From positions 5,056,262 to 5,120,261 of the forward strand of contig NZ_RCST01000001.1 in the NCBI RefSeq assembly GCF_013141865.1: DNA of 64,000 nucleotides, written 5' to 3'. Made by a program: the position numbers and the translations under genes. This DNA is from Methylomonas sp. ZR1. Its GTDB lineage: Bacteria > Pseudomonadota > Gammaproteobacteria > Methylococcales > Methylomonadaceae. Below, one piece after another: positions 15,070 through 23,582 of the stretch. The notes under the pieces were generated by a model. The model was not told the origin of the DNA. It did not search any database and saw nothing but the letters and a program-made list of their open reading frames with translations. The stretch's first letter is position 1, and each line of letters begins with the position of its first letter.

Positions 15070-16706
15070 GCTTCGATGTCATCAAACGGGCGTACTGGAC
15101 CAATATCAACTGTCGACGTGGTATTCTCAATTTGAGATGACTCCCTCTCTAGCTTCGAACCCAATTGGCGGCGCGTCCGGTTGCGGCGGGCTGTGCGCGT
15201 AAGCGTCTCGGCCTTACGCTCAATCTCACGCATTTCATCAATGGCGGCGAACAAACTGGCTTCGTCGACCGCAGTGCGTCGCTGTTCACGCAGACGTTTT
15301 CGCGCTAGTTTGTGCTCCCATAGGCTGATAGCCGGTCGAGACAACATGCGATACGGTACTTCCAGGTAGACATTATGCTCTTCATCAAGCACGAAAATTC
15401 GTGACAAATCGCGGGGATCGCGGCGAATCAGCAAAGGAGTTGGCTGATTGCGCAACTGTATCCATGGACGTAGCGCATTGCTGTAGTAAGTAATGTGATC
15501 AATCGTAATACCGTCCCGTTGTAAAGAGCGGCGCACTACTGGCAGGAAGTCGATCAGGAAGGTGCGTGGGTCACGTGGTATTGGTATCGTTTTGTTGGCG
15601 GCAATAAGCGACTGGAGACCTTGCTGGTAGCGATGCAAGGGAATATCGTCATCCATACCTTCGTGCGGCCGCAGGTGGTAATACTTGGTAATCGCGACGG
15701 CAAACCAGCGTTCAAGTTCCTCAAGTGTTAGACAGGCCGTCTTGTCACTATCATAGCCACCGCGTTGGGTTGGATTTGAAAAGGTTGTACCGGGCAAAGC
15801 ATGAACTAGCTGCATCAACGTGCCAATAACGCGCTCGACGACTCCGCCGTAATGAGGCAGGCCAGGTGGTCGCCATTCGATGGCAATGCCATGCTGAGCA
15901 CAGCCCCGTTCAAATGCTAGCGAATGAAATTCTGAGGCGTTATCGACGCCGATACGACGCGGCTTACCGTTGACGGGCCAGCATGCTTCAATATCACGCT
16001 GTTCTAACCACGGCGCCTTATCACTGGCTACCAGGGCCAGACAAAGGCCAACACTGGTGGCCGAGGGCGCCTCAAGGGATAGATGGAACCCGGCAATGCA
16101 GCGACTAAAAACGTCAATGGCCACCGTTAGCCATGGTCGGCCAATCGGTGAACGATCCACTGGATCGACGATAATCAGATCGACTGGCGTATGGTCTATT
16201 TGTAGCCAGTCAAGGGGAATATCAGAGGTTGGCGTGATGCCGTAAATCGGCTTGATTTCAGGATGGGGCTCGCCGCGTTGACAGTGTTCAGCCGGAGATA
16301 AGGTTTTCAAGCGGCGGCGGATAGTACTCTCAGAAGGCGGCGCTAATCCAGCTTTTAAGCATTGATTCCGGATTGCAAACACGAGTTCGGCTGCTGACCG
16401 TTTTTGCCGCGTAAGAAAAATTTCGGCTATCAGGCCACGGAGCAAATTTTCGCGAGGTGCGGCAAGTCGCTGTTTACCTCGCCCACCATTGGAGCCACCC
16501 GGCAATAGCGCAGTGAGTTCGCCGCCGGACTCGCGTAACCGTTGAATTAGCCGGTACACCTGCCTTTCGGATAACCCCAATTCAACGGCGGCTTCATGCG
16601 CTTTCTCGCGAGAACAATACTGGATTTCAAACAACGGACGCAAGACGACAGCACGGCGATACGCTTCATTCCATTCGCATTCTGCAATCTGAGAAAGGTC
16701 AGTCAT
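15063..16706 (-). CDS. tniA: TniA/TnsB-type DDE transposase
   Basis: A 547-residue transposase of the Mu/Tn7/Tn5053 family. N-terminal helix-turn-helix domains for end binding (about 25-75, LGLSERQVYRLIQRL, and about 105-140) precede the RNase H-like catalytic core with Asp171 (WLQIDHTPVD), Asp255 (IGVDNASEF) and Glu291 (GGVVERVIGTL). Then follow the Mu-transposase C-terminal beta barrel and a basic tail. All three catalytic residues are present and no frameshift is seen. The ATG at 16706 is preferred over an upstream start at 16763 because AAGGGGG precedes it and the longer form would run into the repeat array. It is followed by tniB and tniQ. Confidence 0.92.
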   Translation of the reverse strand: MTDLSQIAECEWNEAYRRAVVLRPLFEIQYCSREKAHEAAVELGLSERQVYRLIQRLRESGGELTALLPGGSNGGRGKQRLAAPRENLLRGLIAEIFLTRQKRSAAELVFAIRNQCLKAGLAPPSESTIRRRLKTLSPAEHCQRGEPHPEIKPIYGITPTSDIPLDWLQIDHTPVDLIIVDPVDRSPIGRPWLTVAIDVFSRCIAGFHLSLEAPSATSVGLCLALVASDKAPWLEQRDIEACWPVNGKPRRIGVDNASEFHSLAFERGCAQHGIAIEWRPPGLPHYGGVVERVIGTLMQLVHALPGTTFSNPTQRGGYDSDKTACLTLEELERWFAVAITKYYHLRPHEGMDDDIPLHRYQQGLQSLIAANKTIPIPRDPRTFLIDFLPVVRRSLQRDGITIDHITYYSNALRPWIQLRNQPTPLLIRRDPRDLSRIFVLDEEHNVYLEVPYRMLSRPAISLWEHKLARKRLREQRRTAVDEASLFAAIDEMREIERKAETLTRTARRNRTRRQLGSKLERESSQIENTTSTVDIGPVRPFDDIEAW

Positions 16707-16724
16707 AGTGCCCCCTTTGCGACG

Positions 16725-16856
16725 TGCTGACGTCGACTTTAACAATTTGCAGCTTACTGACATCGGGTTAGATGGCTGCTGTCATCGACTATGACATTTT
16801 AGTTTGTGGATAGCAAGGTAATACGCGAGCTTTGCTAATGACTGCTGACAACGGCT
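16725..16856. repeat. Transposase-binding repeats at the tniA-proximal transposon end
   Basis: Four degenerate copies of TGCTGACATCGACT lie between the tniA start and 16856: TGCTGACGTCGACT (16725), TACTGACATCGGGT (16755), TGCTGTCATCGACT (16777) and TGCTGACAACGGCT (16843). Tn7- and Tn5053-like elements carry such arrays of TnsB/TniA sites at their ends, with a terminal TGTCA. TGACA at 16846-16850 (TGTCA on the other strand) could be the tip. The opposite end could not be found with confidence, and no target duplication was seen. Confidence 0.55.
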
Positions 16857-17187
16857 TCGGAAAGTCACAGCAGTTGCGCTTAATCGACTTCGGCAATCCG
16901 CTTGGAAACGTTAGCGCTCCAGCAGGTGCAAATTGGCGGACCTTGCTCGGTCAGGATTAAGCGGGTAAAGCCGACCCGTTGCGGGCAGTCAGCTTTCGAT
17001 CATATTTGACCGCTTCGCAGCAGGTTGCGGACGCTGCATAGCAACAGCTTTGGTCTTTTTGCTGGCGATATATAAATGACCGAACACTTACATCAGTTCT
17101 CCGCAGGTTGACAGGACCCAACAGGGGATTGAGAATCAAGAAATGTATCGCTAAAGCAACGCTTATAGATGTGACTGGGAGGCAGGG
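16857..17187. other. Gene-free junction between transposon end and the two-gene module
   Basis: About 330 bases with no supported gene. It contains degenerate intergenic sequence, including blocks near AGTCAGCTTTCGATC and GTTGCGGACG that recall common chromosomal filler sequences of gammaproteobacteria. The promoter of the downstream module must lie here, but no strong -35/-10 pair was found. GGGAGG at 17177 is the ribosome binding site of the next gene. Confidence 0.35.
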
Positions 17188-18882
17188 ATGGATCATTCCA
17201 AGCGGCGAAAAAACATGCTCGACACAGTAACTACGCTTAAAGAGCTTCTTGAGCCAGGCTTGCTAGGGAACTACACTTGGTTTGAGGCAGTTGAGGTCAT
17301 TGCCTTCAGTTCCACGCAGGCCACCGATGAGGTGCTCGTGCGAAACATCTTTTCCATCTATGTCGCTGAGCCCGGCGAGCAACCTTCAGACTCAAAACAG
17401 ATCTTCTTGGACAGAAAATCCAAGAAGCTCAAAGGCTTGGATGGATGGAGCTTTAGAGTTACCAAACGCCCTGTAGGAATCGCAGAGCTTCTCGCGTGTA
17501 TCGAGTGCTACGGCCGCACCGGAGTTTGGATTCCCCCAGATCAGAAAGCCCTCCAGGTAGGCAGACTCGTGGCTGCGCCGCCAATGTTCTGCCCCCCCGA
17601 TTCGCGCGACGAGGTCCCCCTTAACGCAGTCCTGAAAAACAACTTCTGGTCCGGTTCGTATGTAATCGAACTCAAAGATGAGGGCAAATCGACGTTGACA
17701 GACCTCGTTCGGGAAGATGCCCTTTTCGAGGAACTGTCCGAATGGCTCACCACGATGCTGCCATTGAACATTGCGCGCGTGCCTGACCGCATCGGCGATA
17801 TATTGTTCCAGATTCCATCAAATGCCCTGATTGCTGAGTTCCGGCGGCGCCCCGGCATGCCAGTGGACCTCCGCATGGCCTGGAACCCCGAAATCGCTGC
17901 TAGGCCGGTGGTTGGAGAATACCGTGTCGAACAGGATGGGTTAATCACTTCCATTGCACGTTTTGAGTTTCCCGTGGGGGCCGCGAGCCTGGATATTCCT
18001 TCCACGTCTGGTGACCTTCGCTTCTCTGTTTGGGACACGCAAAAGCAGCTCCTGCTGGCCGCGACGGCCCCGCTCTATGCTCCTGGCGGAAAATGGCGGG
18101 TCGAATCGTCTACCAGTACTGGACTTGAGCAGCCGCGCCGATTCGAGGTAAAGGGGCCAGCCAACACTATCGAGTCGCATGAAATCGGCCTAACGGAACC
18201 TGCTGGCGGTTGGTGTAGCCATTGGCAGCCACGGCGTCAGGAGGAAGTCGACTGGCGAGCAAGGCGAGAGCTCAAGGCCAGGATGAAGCAGCTCGTGGCG
18301 TCCCGAAGGTTCGTGCAGTACGGCAACGGCAATGCAAGTCCGCAAGAGGAGCATCGGCGCGCCCTTGAGGACATCCGCCAGCTCATTCGAACTGCAAATC
18401 AAGGCGCTATATACCTGTGGGACCCGTACCTTTCAGCGAACGATGTTCTCAATACACTTGCGTTCTGCTCGGACGCAGGAACGGAGCTCTGGGCATTAAC
18501 TTCGGCAAAGCCGTCGAAGAAAGGGGCTTCTGACGACGAGAATGACGACGGCACGGAGGACATCGAGGTGACCGCCCGGGGAGCTTGGATCAAGGCTCAA
18601 CAGGATACGCTGAATACGGCGTTCATCGGTCCGTCTAACATGAAGCTCGAGTTCCGCATGAGCTGGGGTATTCAGGGGAGCTTCCACGACCGCTTCCTGA
18701 TGTTTCCTGGACTGGGTCGCGACCGAACGCGAGTTTGGTCCCTGGGGGCGTCCATCAACCATATTGGCGCGCAGCATTGCATCGTTCAGGAAGTAGCTTA
18801 CCCGGAGCCCGTGCTACAGGCCTTCAAAGCTTTCTGGGATCAAAGTGATCAGCCCGAACACCTAATCTGGAAATACTCATGA
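17188..18882 (+). CDS. VPA1262-like protein with PLD-like C-terminal domain
   Basis: A 564-residue cytoplasmic protein; GGAGG six to ten bases before the ATG supports the start. The N-terminal half (about 15-330) resembles proteins annotated as VPA1262 family, with no known function. The C-terminal part (about 380-550) looks like a phospholipase D-type nuclease fold: IYLWDPYLS near 407-415 as core strand, FHDRFLMF with His500 and Arg502 in the place of the HxK motif, then VWSLGASINHIG, the usual second half of this HDR-type signature. Such single-motif proteins act as dimers, often as nucleases in defence or repair. The stop overlaps the next start (ATGA), so the two genes are coupled. Composition is GC-richer and codon use differs from the native genes nearby. 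The function is inferred only. Confidence 0.65.
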   Translation: MDHSKRRKNMLDTVTTLKELLEPGLLGNYTWFEAVEVIAFSSTQATDEVLVRNIFSIYVAEPGEQPSDSKQIFLDRKSKKLKGLDGWSFRVTKRPVGIAELLACIECYGRTGVWIPPDQKALQVGRLVAAPPMFCPPDSRDEVPLNAVLKNNFWSGSYVIELKDEGKSTLTDLVREDALFEELSEWLTTMLPLNIARVPDRIGDILFQIPSNALIAEFRRRPGMPVDLRMAWNPEIAARPVVGEYRVEQDGLITSIARFEFPVGAASLDIPSTSGDLRFSVWDTQKQLLLAATAPLYAPGGKWRVESSTSTGLEQPRRFEVKGPANTIESHEIGLTEPAGGWCSHWQPRRQEEVDWRARRELKARMKQLVASRRFVQYGNGNASPQEEHRRALEDIRQLIRTANQGAIYLWDPYLSANDVLNTLAFCSDAGTELWALTSAKPSKKGASDDENDDGTEDIEVTARGAWIKAQQDTLNTAFIGPSNMKLEFRMSWGIQGSFHDRFLMFPGLGRDRTRVWSLGASINHIGAQHCIVQEVAYPEPVLQAFKAFWDQSDQPEHLIWKYS

Positions 18883-20303
18883 AGCAACTCGATGTCCTCG
18901 TTGGAATTGTCGAAAGGGCCTCAGGAGCGCAACCATACGAACCGACCTCCCTGAACCTATCCCTCGTTGAGCGGGGAGTAGAGGCGTTTGATACGGTTTC
19001 GAGGAAGCTACGCGAAGAGTTTCCGTTTCTATGTTCAGGCAGCGAGAACATGGAGGATTCCGAGCTTGAGCAGTTTGACGGCTTGTTTGCTTGGCTTGCG
19101 GAACAACTTCGTACATTTCCCAAAGACGCCACAAATCCAGAGCAATGCTTGACGAATATACTGGCACTCGCCGCGCTACTCGAGTGTGATGCCCAGTTGT
19201 GGGATGAATTGGTAAAGGCAGTCCAGAATGTGCCGAAGCCGCTGATCGTTACCCTCGAAAAAATAATAAAACAATGCCGGGCTGACGGTCAGAAAATTCT
19301 CGAGGGCGAGCGCTACAGTACCAGTCATATTGAGGCATTTCTTGCCAACGCTGCATCGAAGGATTGGAAGTCGGTGGAGTGGGCAGTGAATCATCTGTGG
19401 TGGAAAGTTTGGTCACCAGCTAAACAGCATGCGTCGGTTGCGCTGTATCGACTTGACCGCCAATGCCTAGAAGTCATCCTGGAAGGGGAGAACGACTTCT
19501 TTGAGATTGCTGCCTACGTCTTACACACTCCTGCGGCCCAATCCCTGCACCTTGCCACCGTAAGCACGAACTGGACGTTCAAATTCTGGGCGCTTCACCA
19601 CTCAGCGAACTGCGCGTCAAGAGGCAGCGAGAGCTACCCAATGGAGTGGGAAATTCTTTTGTCTGAAGCAGCTAAAGTCCCGGACGAGTGGACACGATGG
19701 CTAGCCGTCCTGAATGAATACCCTGGACGCTATCCACAACTTCAAGAAGCTCTTGGGAACACCCTTGCCAGCGCTCCAGATGAGGCGCTCGACGCATATG
19801 TATCGTCCATATCGGGAGTTTCTGATTTCGGGCGGGCCGAAATTGCAACTGCGCTGACCATCTTTCGGGAGAAGGCTCCGGCATGCAAGCGGCAGCGGCT
19901 GTGGATCGCAGCGTTTGAAAGATGGGAGAGATGGGATTTTGGATGCACAGAGCATTCCAGAAGCCTTTTCAGTGTGGCAAAGAGCTCTTTTGATTTCCCG
20001 GTTATAGGATATTTGACCGAATGCTTGGACTCCCAAGCGCGTGCCGAATGGATTGCGAAACTACAGGTGCGCGCTGCCGCCATTGAAAGAAATTGGCATT
20101 CAGATGTCACGCCTGCGATGTCGGAAAGATTCAAACTAATTTCAATATATCAACTTATTGCCCACTCCGAAGCCGTAGCGGCCGGCGAGCCAGAATGGCT
20201 TTGGGAGCTCCCGCTCTATAAGCCGATATGGGAGGACGGCACGCTCTATCGAAGCCTTAGGTACGATAAAACTTTTGGACCATCCACGTTCTCCAGTAAC
20301 TGA
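18879..20303 (+). CDS. Unknown helical partner of the PLD-like protein
   Basis: A 474-residue protein with no signal peptide, membrane segment or motif that I recognise. It reads as almost wholly helical, Trp-rich (for example KDWKSVEWAVNHLWWKVW near 172-190), suggesting a helical-repeat scaffold. Its ATG lies within the stop of the upstream gene (ATGA overlap), which normally means a stable functional pair. No second open gene follows on the same strand, so the module seems to consist of two genes. Roles such as sensor, inhibitor or adaptor for the PLD-like protein are guesses. Confidence 0.6.
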   Translation: MKQLDVLVGIVERASGAQPYEPTSLNLSLVERGVEAFDTVSRKLREEFPFLCSGSENMEDSELEQFDGLFAWLAEQLRTFPKDATNPEQCLTNILALAALLECDAQLWDELVKAVQNVPKPLIVTLEKIIKQCRADGQKILEGERYSTSHIEAFLANAASKDWKSVEWAVNHLWWKVWSPAKQHASVALYRLDRQCLEVILEGENDFFEIAAYVLHTPAAQSLHLATVSTNWTFKFWALHHSANCASRGSESYPMEWEILLSEAAKVPDEWTRWLAVLNEYPGRYPQLQEALGNTLASAPDEALDAYVSSISGVSDFGRAEIATALTIFREKAPACKRQRLWIAAFERWERWDFGCTEHSRSLFSVAKSSFDFPVIGYLTECLDSQARAEWIAKLQVRAAAIERNWHSDVTPAMSERFKLISIYQLIAHSEAVAAGEPEWLWELPLYKPIWEDGTLYRSLRYDKTFGPSTFSSN

Positions 20304-20521
20304 GAGTCTCGGGTGCAACAGGCCTTAAGCATACATCAATCAATGCGCATCATTTGTCGTCAAATCCGAGCGGCAGTAGTCGGCCTCAAGCGGACCTACA
20401 TCGCCGCTAAGCGAACTTCCGCTCATGGCCGAAATTTGCCCATCAACCCAATCCAGAACACCTACCGGAAAATCGGGTTTACGATAGTCTTAAAGACAAT
20501 TCACAAAAATCCGAAATAACA

Positions 20522-20842
20522 TCAGGCTTCAAAGCCTATCTCGAAGGAAGAGAAGCCGGACTCGTCGCCGTATATCAACGACAGGCCGGACGGATCGGGT
20601 ATTTTGCTTTGTTTGGCCGAGTAGGCGTCCAGGATTGGGGTGATGTGGCGTACCGATCTGGGCGTGGTGTAAACCAGGAAGGCCGTTTCGTCGTCGGACC
20701 AGCCGCCGAACATCGCCATGCCCTCGGGGCCGTTTCGCGCCACGTAGGCGGCTCGGAAAGCGCCTAACAGCACGTAGATTTCACCGGATTCGTATTCCTG
20801 GCGGGAGAGGGTGATGCGGTGCCAACTCATGGTTTTTGCCAT
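20522..20842 (-). CDS. Small conserved-looking hypothetical protein
   Basis: A 106-residue soluble protein (MSWHRITLSRQEYESGEIYVLL, then GMAMFGGWSDDETAFLVYTTPRSV, then ISLIYGDES-like end). Codon use is like the native genes and the frame is free of stops, so it is likely real. The fold appears to be alpha/beta. The family is not recognised. It stands between the accessory region and flgL with its own upstream space and may mark the start of the native chromosome on this side. Confidence 0.55.
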   Translation of the reverse strand: MAKTMSWHRITLSRQEYESGEIYVLLGAFRAAYVARNGPEGMAMFGGWSDDETAFLVYTTPRSVRHITPILDAYSAKQSKIPDPSGLSLIYGDESGFSSFEIGFEA

Positions 20843-20955
20843 TTCATGCCTTCCGTCACTAAATCAACTTAATTGACCTAACTCGTGTTGCTGCTTGATT
20901 TTGCTCAGCTGCAAGAATCTTAACATCGGAAGGCAATGCAGACCATACAGGTGCC

Positions 20956-20978
20956 CACCGGGATGGATAATCCCGGTG
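20956..20978. terminator. Hairpin downstream of flgL, possible terminator
   Basis: CACCGGGA and TCCCGGTG form a perfect 8-pair stem with a 7-base loop (TGGATAA), just past the flgL stop. No run of T follows on the reverse strand, so an intrinsic terminator for the flagellar operon is not certain. A run of seven A bases lies on the gene side. Confidence 0.4.
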
Positions 20979-20987
20979 CCAAAAAAA

Positions 20988-21896
20988 TTACGAAATGTAA
21001 TTAAACAACGACAGATTTTGTACCTTGGTAAAGGCTTGCTGCGCGGCTTGCAGCGATATTTGTTGCAGATTGAATTTGCTCAAAGCTTCGGCGTAATCCA
21101 GGTCGCCGATGTCCGAGGCGGTGGATTTGTTGTCCAGAATGTAGTCGGCGTTTAAATTTTCCTGATCGTCCAAGGCGTTTAAACGGGCGCCGGCCGAGGC
21201 GCGTATCGTATCGAAGCGCACCAGAGCGGTATCGATGTCGTTCAGCGAGTTCTTGTTGGGGGTGTTGGTTTTTAAATCGGCGGATATTTGCGCGACTGCT
21301 TGAAACACGTTGCTGATGCTGCCTGCTGTCAGCGGCGCGACTTGAATACTGCCGAATACAGACTCGCCGGGGTCGCCGTCGGTCACTTGCCGGCTGGGGC
21401 CTATCGCGATACTACGTTGGTTGGCGTCACCCTGATAGGCGTAAGCCGGGGTGTCGGTAAATGCGGCCTGGTCGGTTTTGTATCCGGAATAAATATACTC
21501 GCCGTTGGCATTTTTGGTGTTGGCGATGCTTAGTAATTGTTTGTTTAGCTCATCGATTTCCATCGCGATTTGTTTGCGGTTGGTGGCGGTGTTACTGTCG
21601 TTCAAGCCTTGTACGGTCAATTCCCTGATTCTATGCAACACGCTGCCGGCATTATCCAGGCCGGATTCTTCCAGGTCGAGCCTTTGCCGCGCCGCGCCGA
21701 TGTTGACTTGGTATTGCTGATTTTCCTTAATGTTTTGATTCAGGTCGATCATACTGGTGGCGGCGACCGCATTTTCCGCGGGGCTCAGGTATTTCTTGCC
21801 GGACGATAGTTTTAGCTGAGTCTCGCTGAGTTTGGATTGCTGATCCAACATCGCGTTAAGGCCGAGCTGATGATTCCATGAAGTTGAAATGCGCAT
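20988..21896 (-). CDS. flgL: Flagellar hook-filament junction protein FlgL
   Basis: A 302-residue flagellin-like protein (HAP3). The N-terminus (MRISTSWNHQLGLNAMLDQQ, then LSSGKKYLSPAENAVAA) and the C-terminus (LDYAEALSKFNLQQISLQAAQQAFTKVQNLSLFNYI) form the paired helices of the D0/D1 domains typical of FlgL, with a variable middle. It is exported through the flagellar type III apparatus with the help of FlgN and joins hook to filament after FlgK. It is the last gene of the flgBCDEFGHIJKL operon, 9 bases after flgK. The length matches other FlgL (about 300-320). Confidence 0.95.
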   Translation of the reverse strand: MRISTSWNHQLGLNAMLDQQSKLSETQLKLSSGKKYLSPAENAVAATSMIDLNQNIKENQQYQVNIGAARQRLDLEESGLDNAGSVLHRIRELTVQGLNDSNTATNRKQIAMEIDELNKQLLSIANTKNANGEYIYSGYKTDQAAFTDTPAYAYQGDANQRSIAIGPSRQVTDGDPGESVFGSIQVAPLTAGSISNVFQAVAQISADLKTNTPNKNSLNDIDTALVRFDTIRASAGARLNALDDQENLNADYILDNKSTASDIGDLDYAEALSKFNLQQISLQAAQQAFTKVQNLSLFNYIS

Positions 21897-21905
21897 AATA
21901 ATCTC

Positions 21906-23573
21906 CTAGCGAAATGCCCCGATCAGCGTGTCGAATAGTGAGTTAGCCACCGACACGGCTTTGGCTGCTGCCTGATACGAATTTTGAAAATTGATGAGAT
22001 TGGCCGCTTCTTCATCCAAGTTGACGCCGGATACGTTTTCCTTGGCGCTGGTGGCTTGTTTTAGCAGGGTTTCCTGCGCGGTGCGACCCACCGAGGCGGC
22101 ATGCGTTTGCGAACCCACATCCGAGATCATTTGCCCATACACTTGGGTAAAGCTGGCTTTGCCGCCGAACATTTTTGCTTGGGTTTCCAGGTTAGCCAAT
22201 TTCAGCGCATTGCTGTTGTCGCCGGGCAGGCCGGTGGCGCTGGCGGCAGCAATTTGTCTGGGATTGGTGATGGCCGCGTTCACTTTGATTTTGGCGGCGG
22301 CATTAAAGTTGGGGCTGATCTGGAAGGAATCGCCGCTGGTCAACGAGCCGCCGCTAAAACTGATACTAAAACCGTTAGTGGCGGCGGTGGTCGCCAGAGT
22401 AGCGGCGCTTAAGCCTGTGGTAGTGGTATTGTCGCTTAAATTGGTCAGGCTGAAAGTGGCCGCCGGTACCGTTGCGGTCACATCAAGCCGGTAAGCGGCG
22501 CCCAAGCCGGATGCTGATGTTGGGGCAACAAATGCGCTGGAAACCACCAAGGTGCTGTCGCTGACGGTGGCTTTCACTTGCGGAGTCGGCGAATTCAAAT
22601 CAAAAAACGCCACATTGGTATTGCCGTTGATGTCGTAGCCGGCTTTATGAATATTGTTAAATTCCGTAGCCAAACCGGTTGCCAGCAAACCCAGCTGTTG
22701 TTGCGCGGGGTCAAGAACTTGATCTCTAAAGCGCAAATTGCCGGAGATTTCGCCGCCGGATAACTGTTTTGAAATATCCTGGCCATTCAGCATGATCAGC
22801 TTTTGATTGACGTCGTTACTGTCGCCTACTACCGATAGCGTGGACGCCGCACTGCCCAACACCAGTGGTTGGCCCTTGCCGATAAACACGTTGTAAGAGC
22901 CGTCGGCTTGGGCGACATAGGAAACATCGGCTTTTTCGGCAATTTTAGTCAGCAATAGATCGCGCTGATCCATCAACTCGTTGGGCATTTGCTTGCCGGA
23001 CGAGCGGCCGATGTCCGACACGATTTTCACATTCAATTCGGCCAGGGTTTTGGCAAAGCCGTTTAGCTCTTGTACCGAGCTGGTGATGTTATCGTTGACA
23101 CGCTTACGCAAATCGCCGAAGCGGGCGCTCATGGTGTTAAATTGCTGGGTCAGCGATTCAGCTTCGGTCAGCATTACCTGGCGGGCGGCCACCGAGCTGG
23201 GATCGTTGGCAACGCTGTCGACCGCATCGAAAAAGCTTTTCATGGCCGGTGCCAGACCGGTGGTTTCGTCGGCGGTGATATTGTCGATTTGCGAGGACAA
23301 GGTGTAAAAACTGTCTATATCGTGAAACGTCGCGGTGCTGGAGCGGACCTGATTGCTGATGAACTGGTCGTAGCTGCGAGTGATGTTGGCAACCTCGACG
23401 CCGTTACCCATATAGCCGTTGCCGGTAAATTGCTCGGGACGTGTAGCCAGTTCGACGCGCTGCCGGCTGTAGCCTTCGGTGTTGGCGTTGCTGATGTTGT
23501 TGCTGGTGGTTTCCAGCGAGCGTTGGAACGCCGTCAGCCCCGACAATGCGTTTCCGAGAATGCCAATGGCCAT
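21906..23573 (-). CDS. flgK: Flagellar hook-associated protein FlgK
   Basis: A 555-residue HAP1 that forms the first junction layer between hook and filament. The N-terminus (MAIGILGNALSGLTAFQRSLETTSNNISNANTEGYSR) holds the flagellar rod/hook signature, and the C-terminus (VNLDEEAANLINFQNSYQAAAKAVSVANSLFDTLI) the matching helix. The middle (about 330-430) is an Ala/Thr/Ser-rich beta domain, the part that varies between species. It follows flgJ by 9 bases. The chaperone is FlgN, encoded at 34.2 kb. Confidence 0.95.
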   Translation of the reverse strand: MAIGILGNALSGLTAFQRSLETTSNNISNANTEGYSRQRVELATRPEQFTGNGYMGNGVEVANITRSYDQFISNQVRSSTATFHDIDSFYTLSSQIDNITADETTGLAPAMKSFFDAVDSVANDPSSVAARQVMLTEAESLTQQFNTMSARFGDLRKRVNDNITSSVQELNGFAKTLAELNVKIVSDIGRSSGKQMPNELMDQRDLLLTKIAEKADVSYVAQADGSYNVFIGKGQPLVLGSAASTLSVVGDSNDVNQKLIMLNGQDISKQLSGGEISGNLRFRDQVLDPAQQQLGLLATGLATEFNNIHKAGYDINGNTNVAFFDLNSPTPQVKATVSDSTLVVSSAFVAPTSASGLGAAYRLDVTATVPAATFSLTNLSDNTTTTGLSAATLATTAATNGFSISFSGGSLTSGDSFQISPNFNAAAKIKVNAAITNPRQIAAASATGLPGDNSNALKLANLETQAKMFGGKASFTQVYGQMISDVGSQTHAASVGRTAQETLLKQATSAKENVSGVNLDEEAANLINFQNSYQAAAKAVSVANSLFDTLIGAFR

Positions 23574-23582
23574 GGTCGCCTC

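Noticed and set aside
20313..20519. 68-codon frame after the two-gene module
   Set aside because: No ribosome binding site, Arg/Lys-rich filler-type sequence resembling degenerate intergenic DNA.
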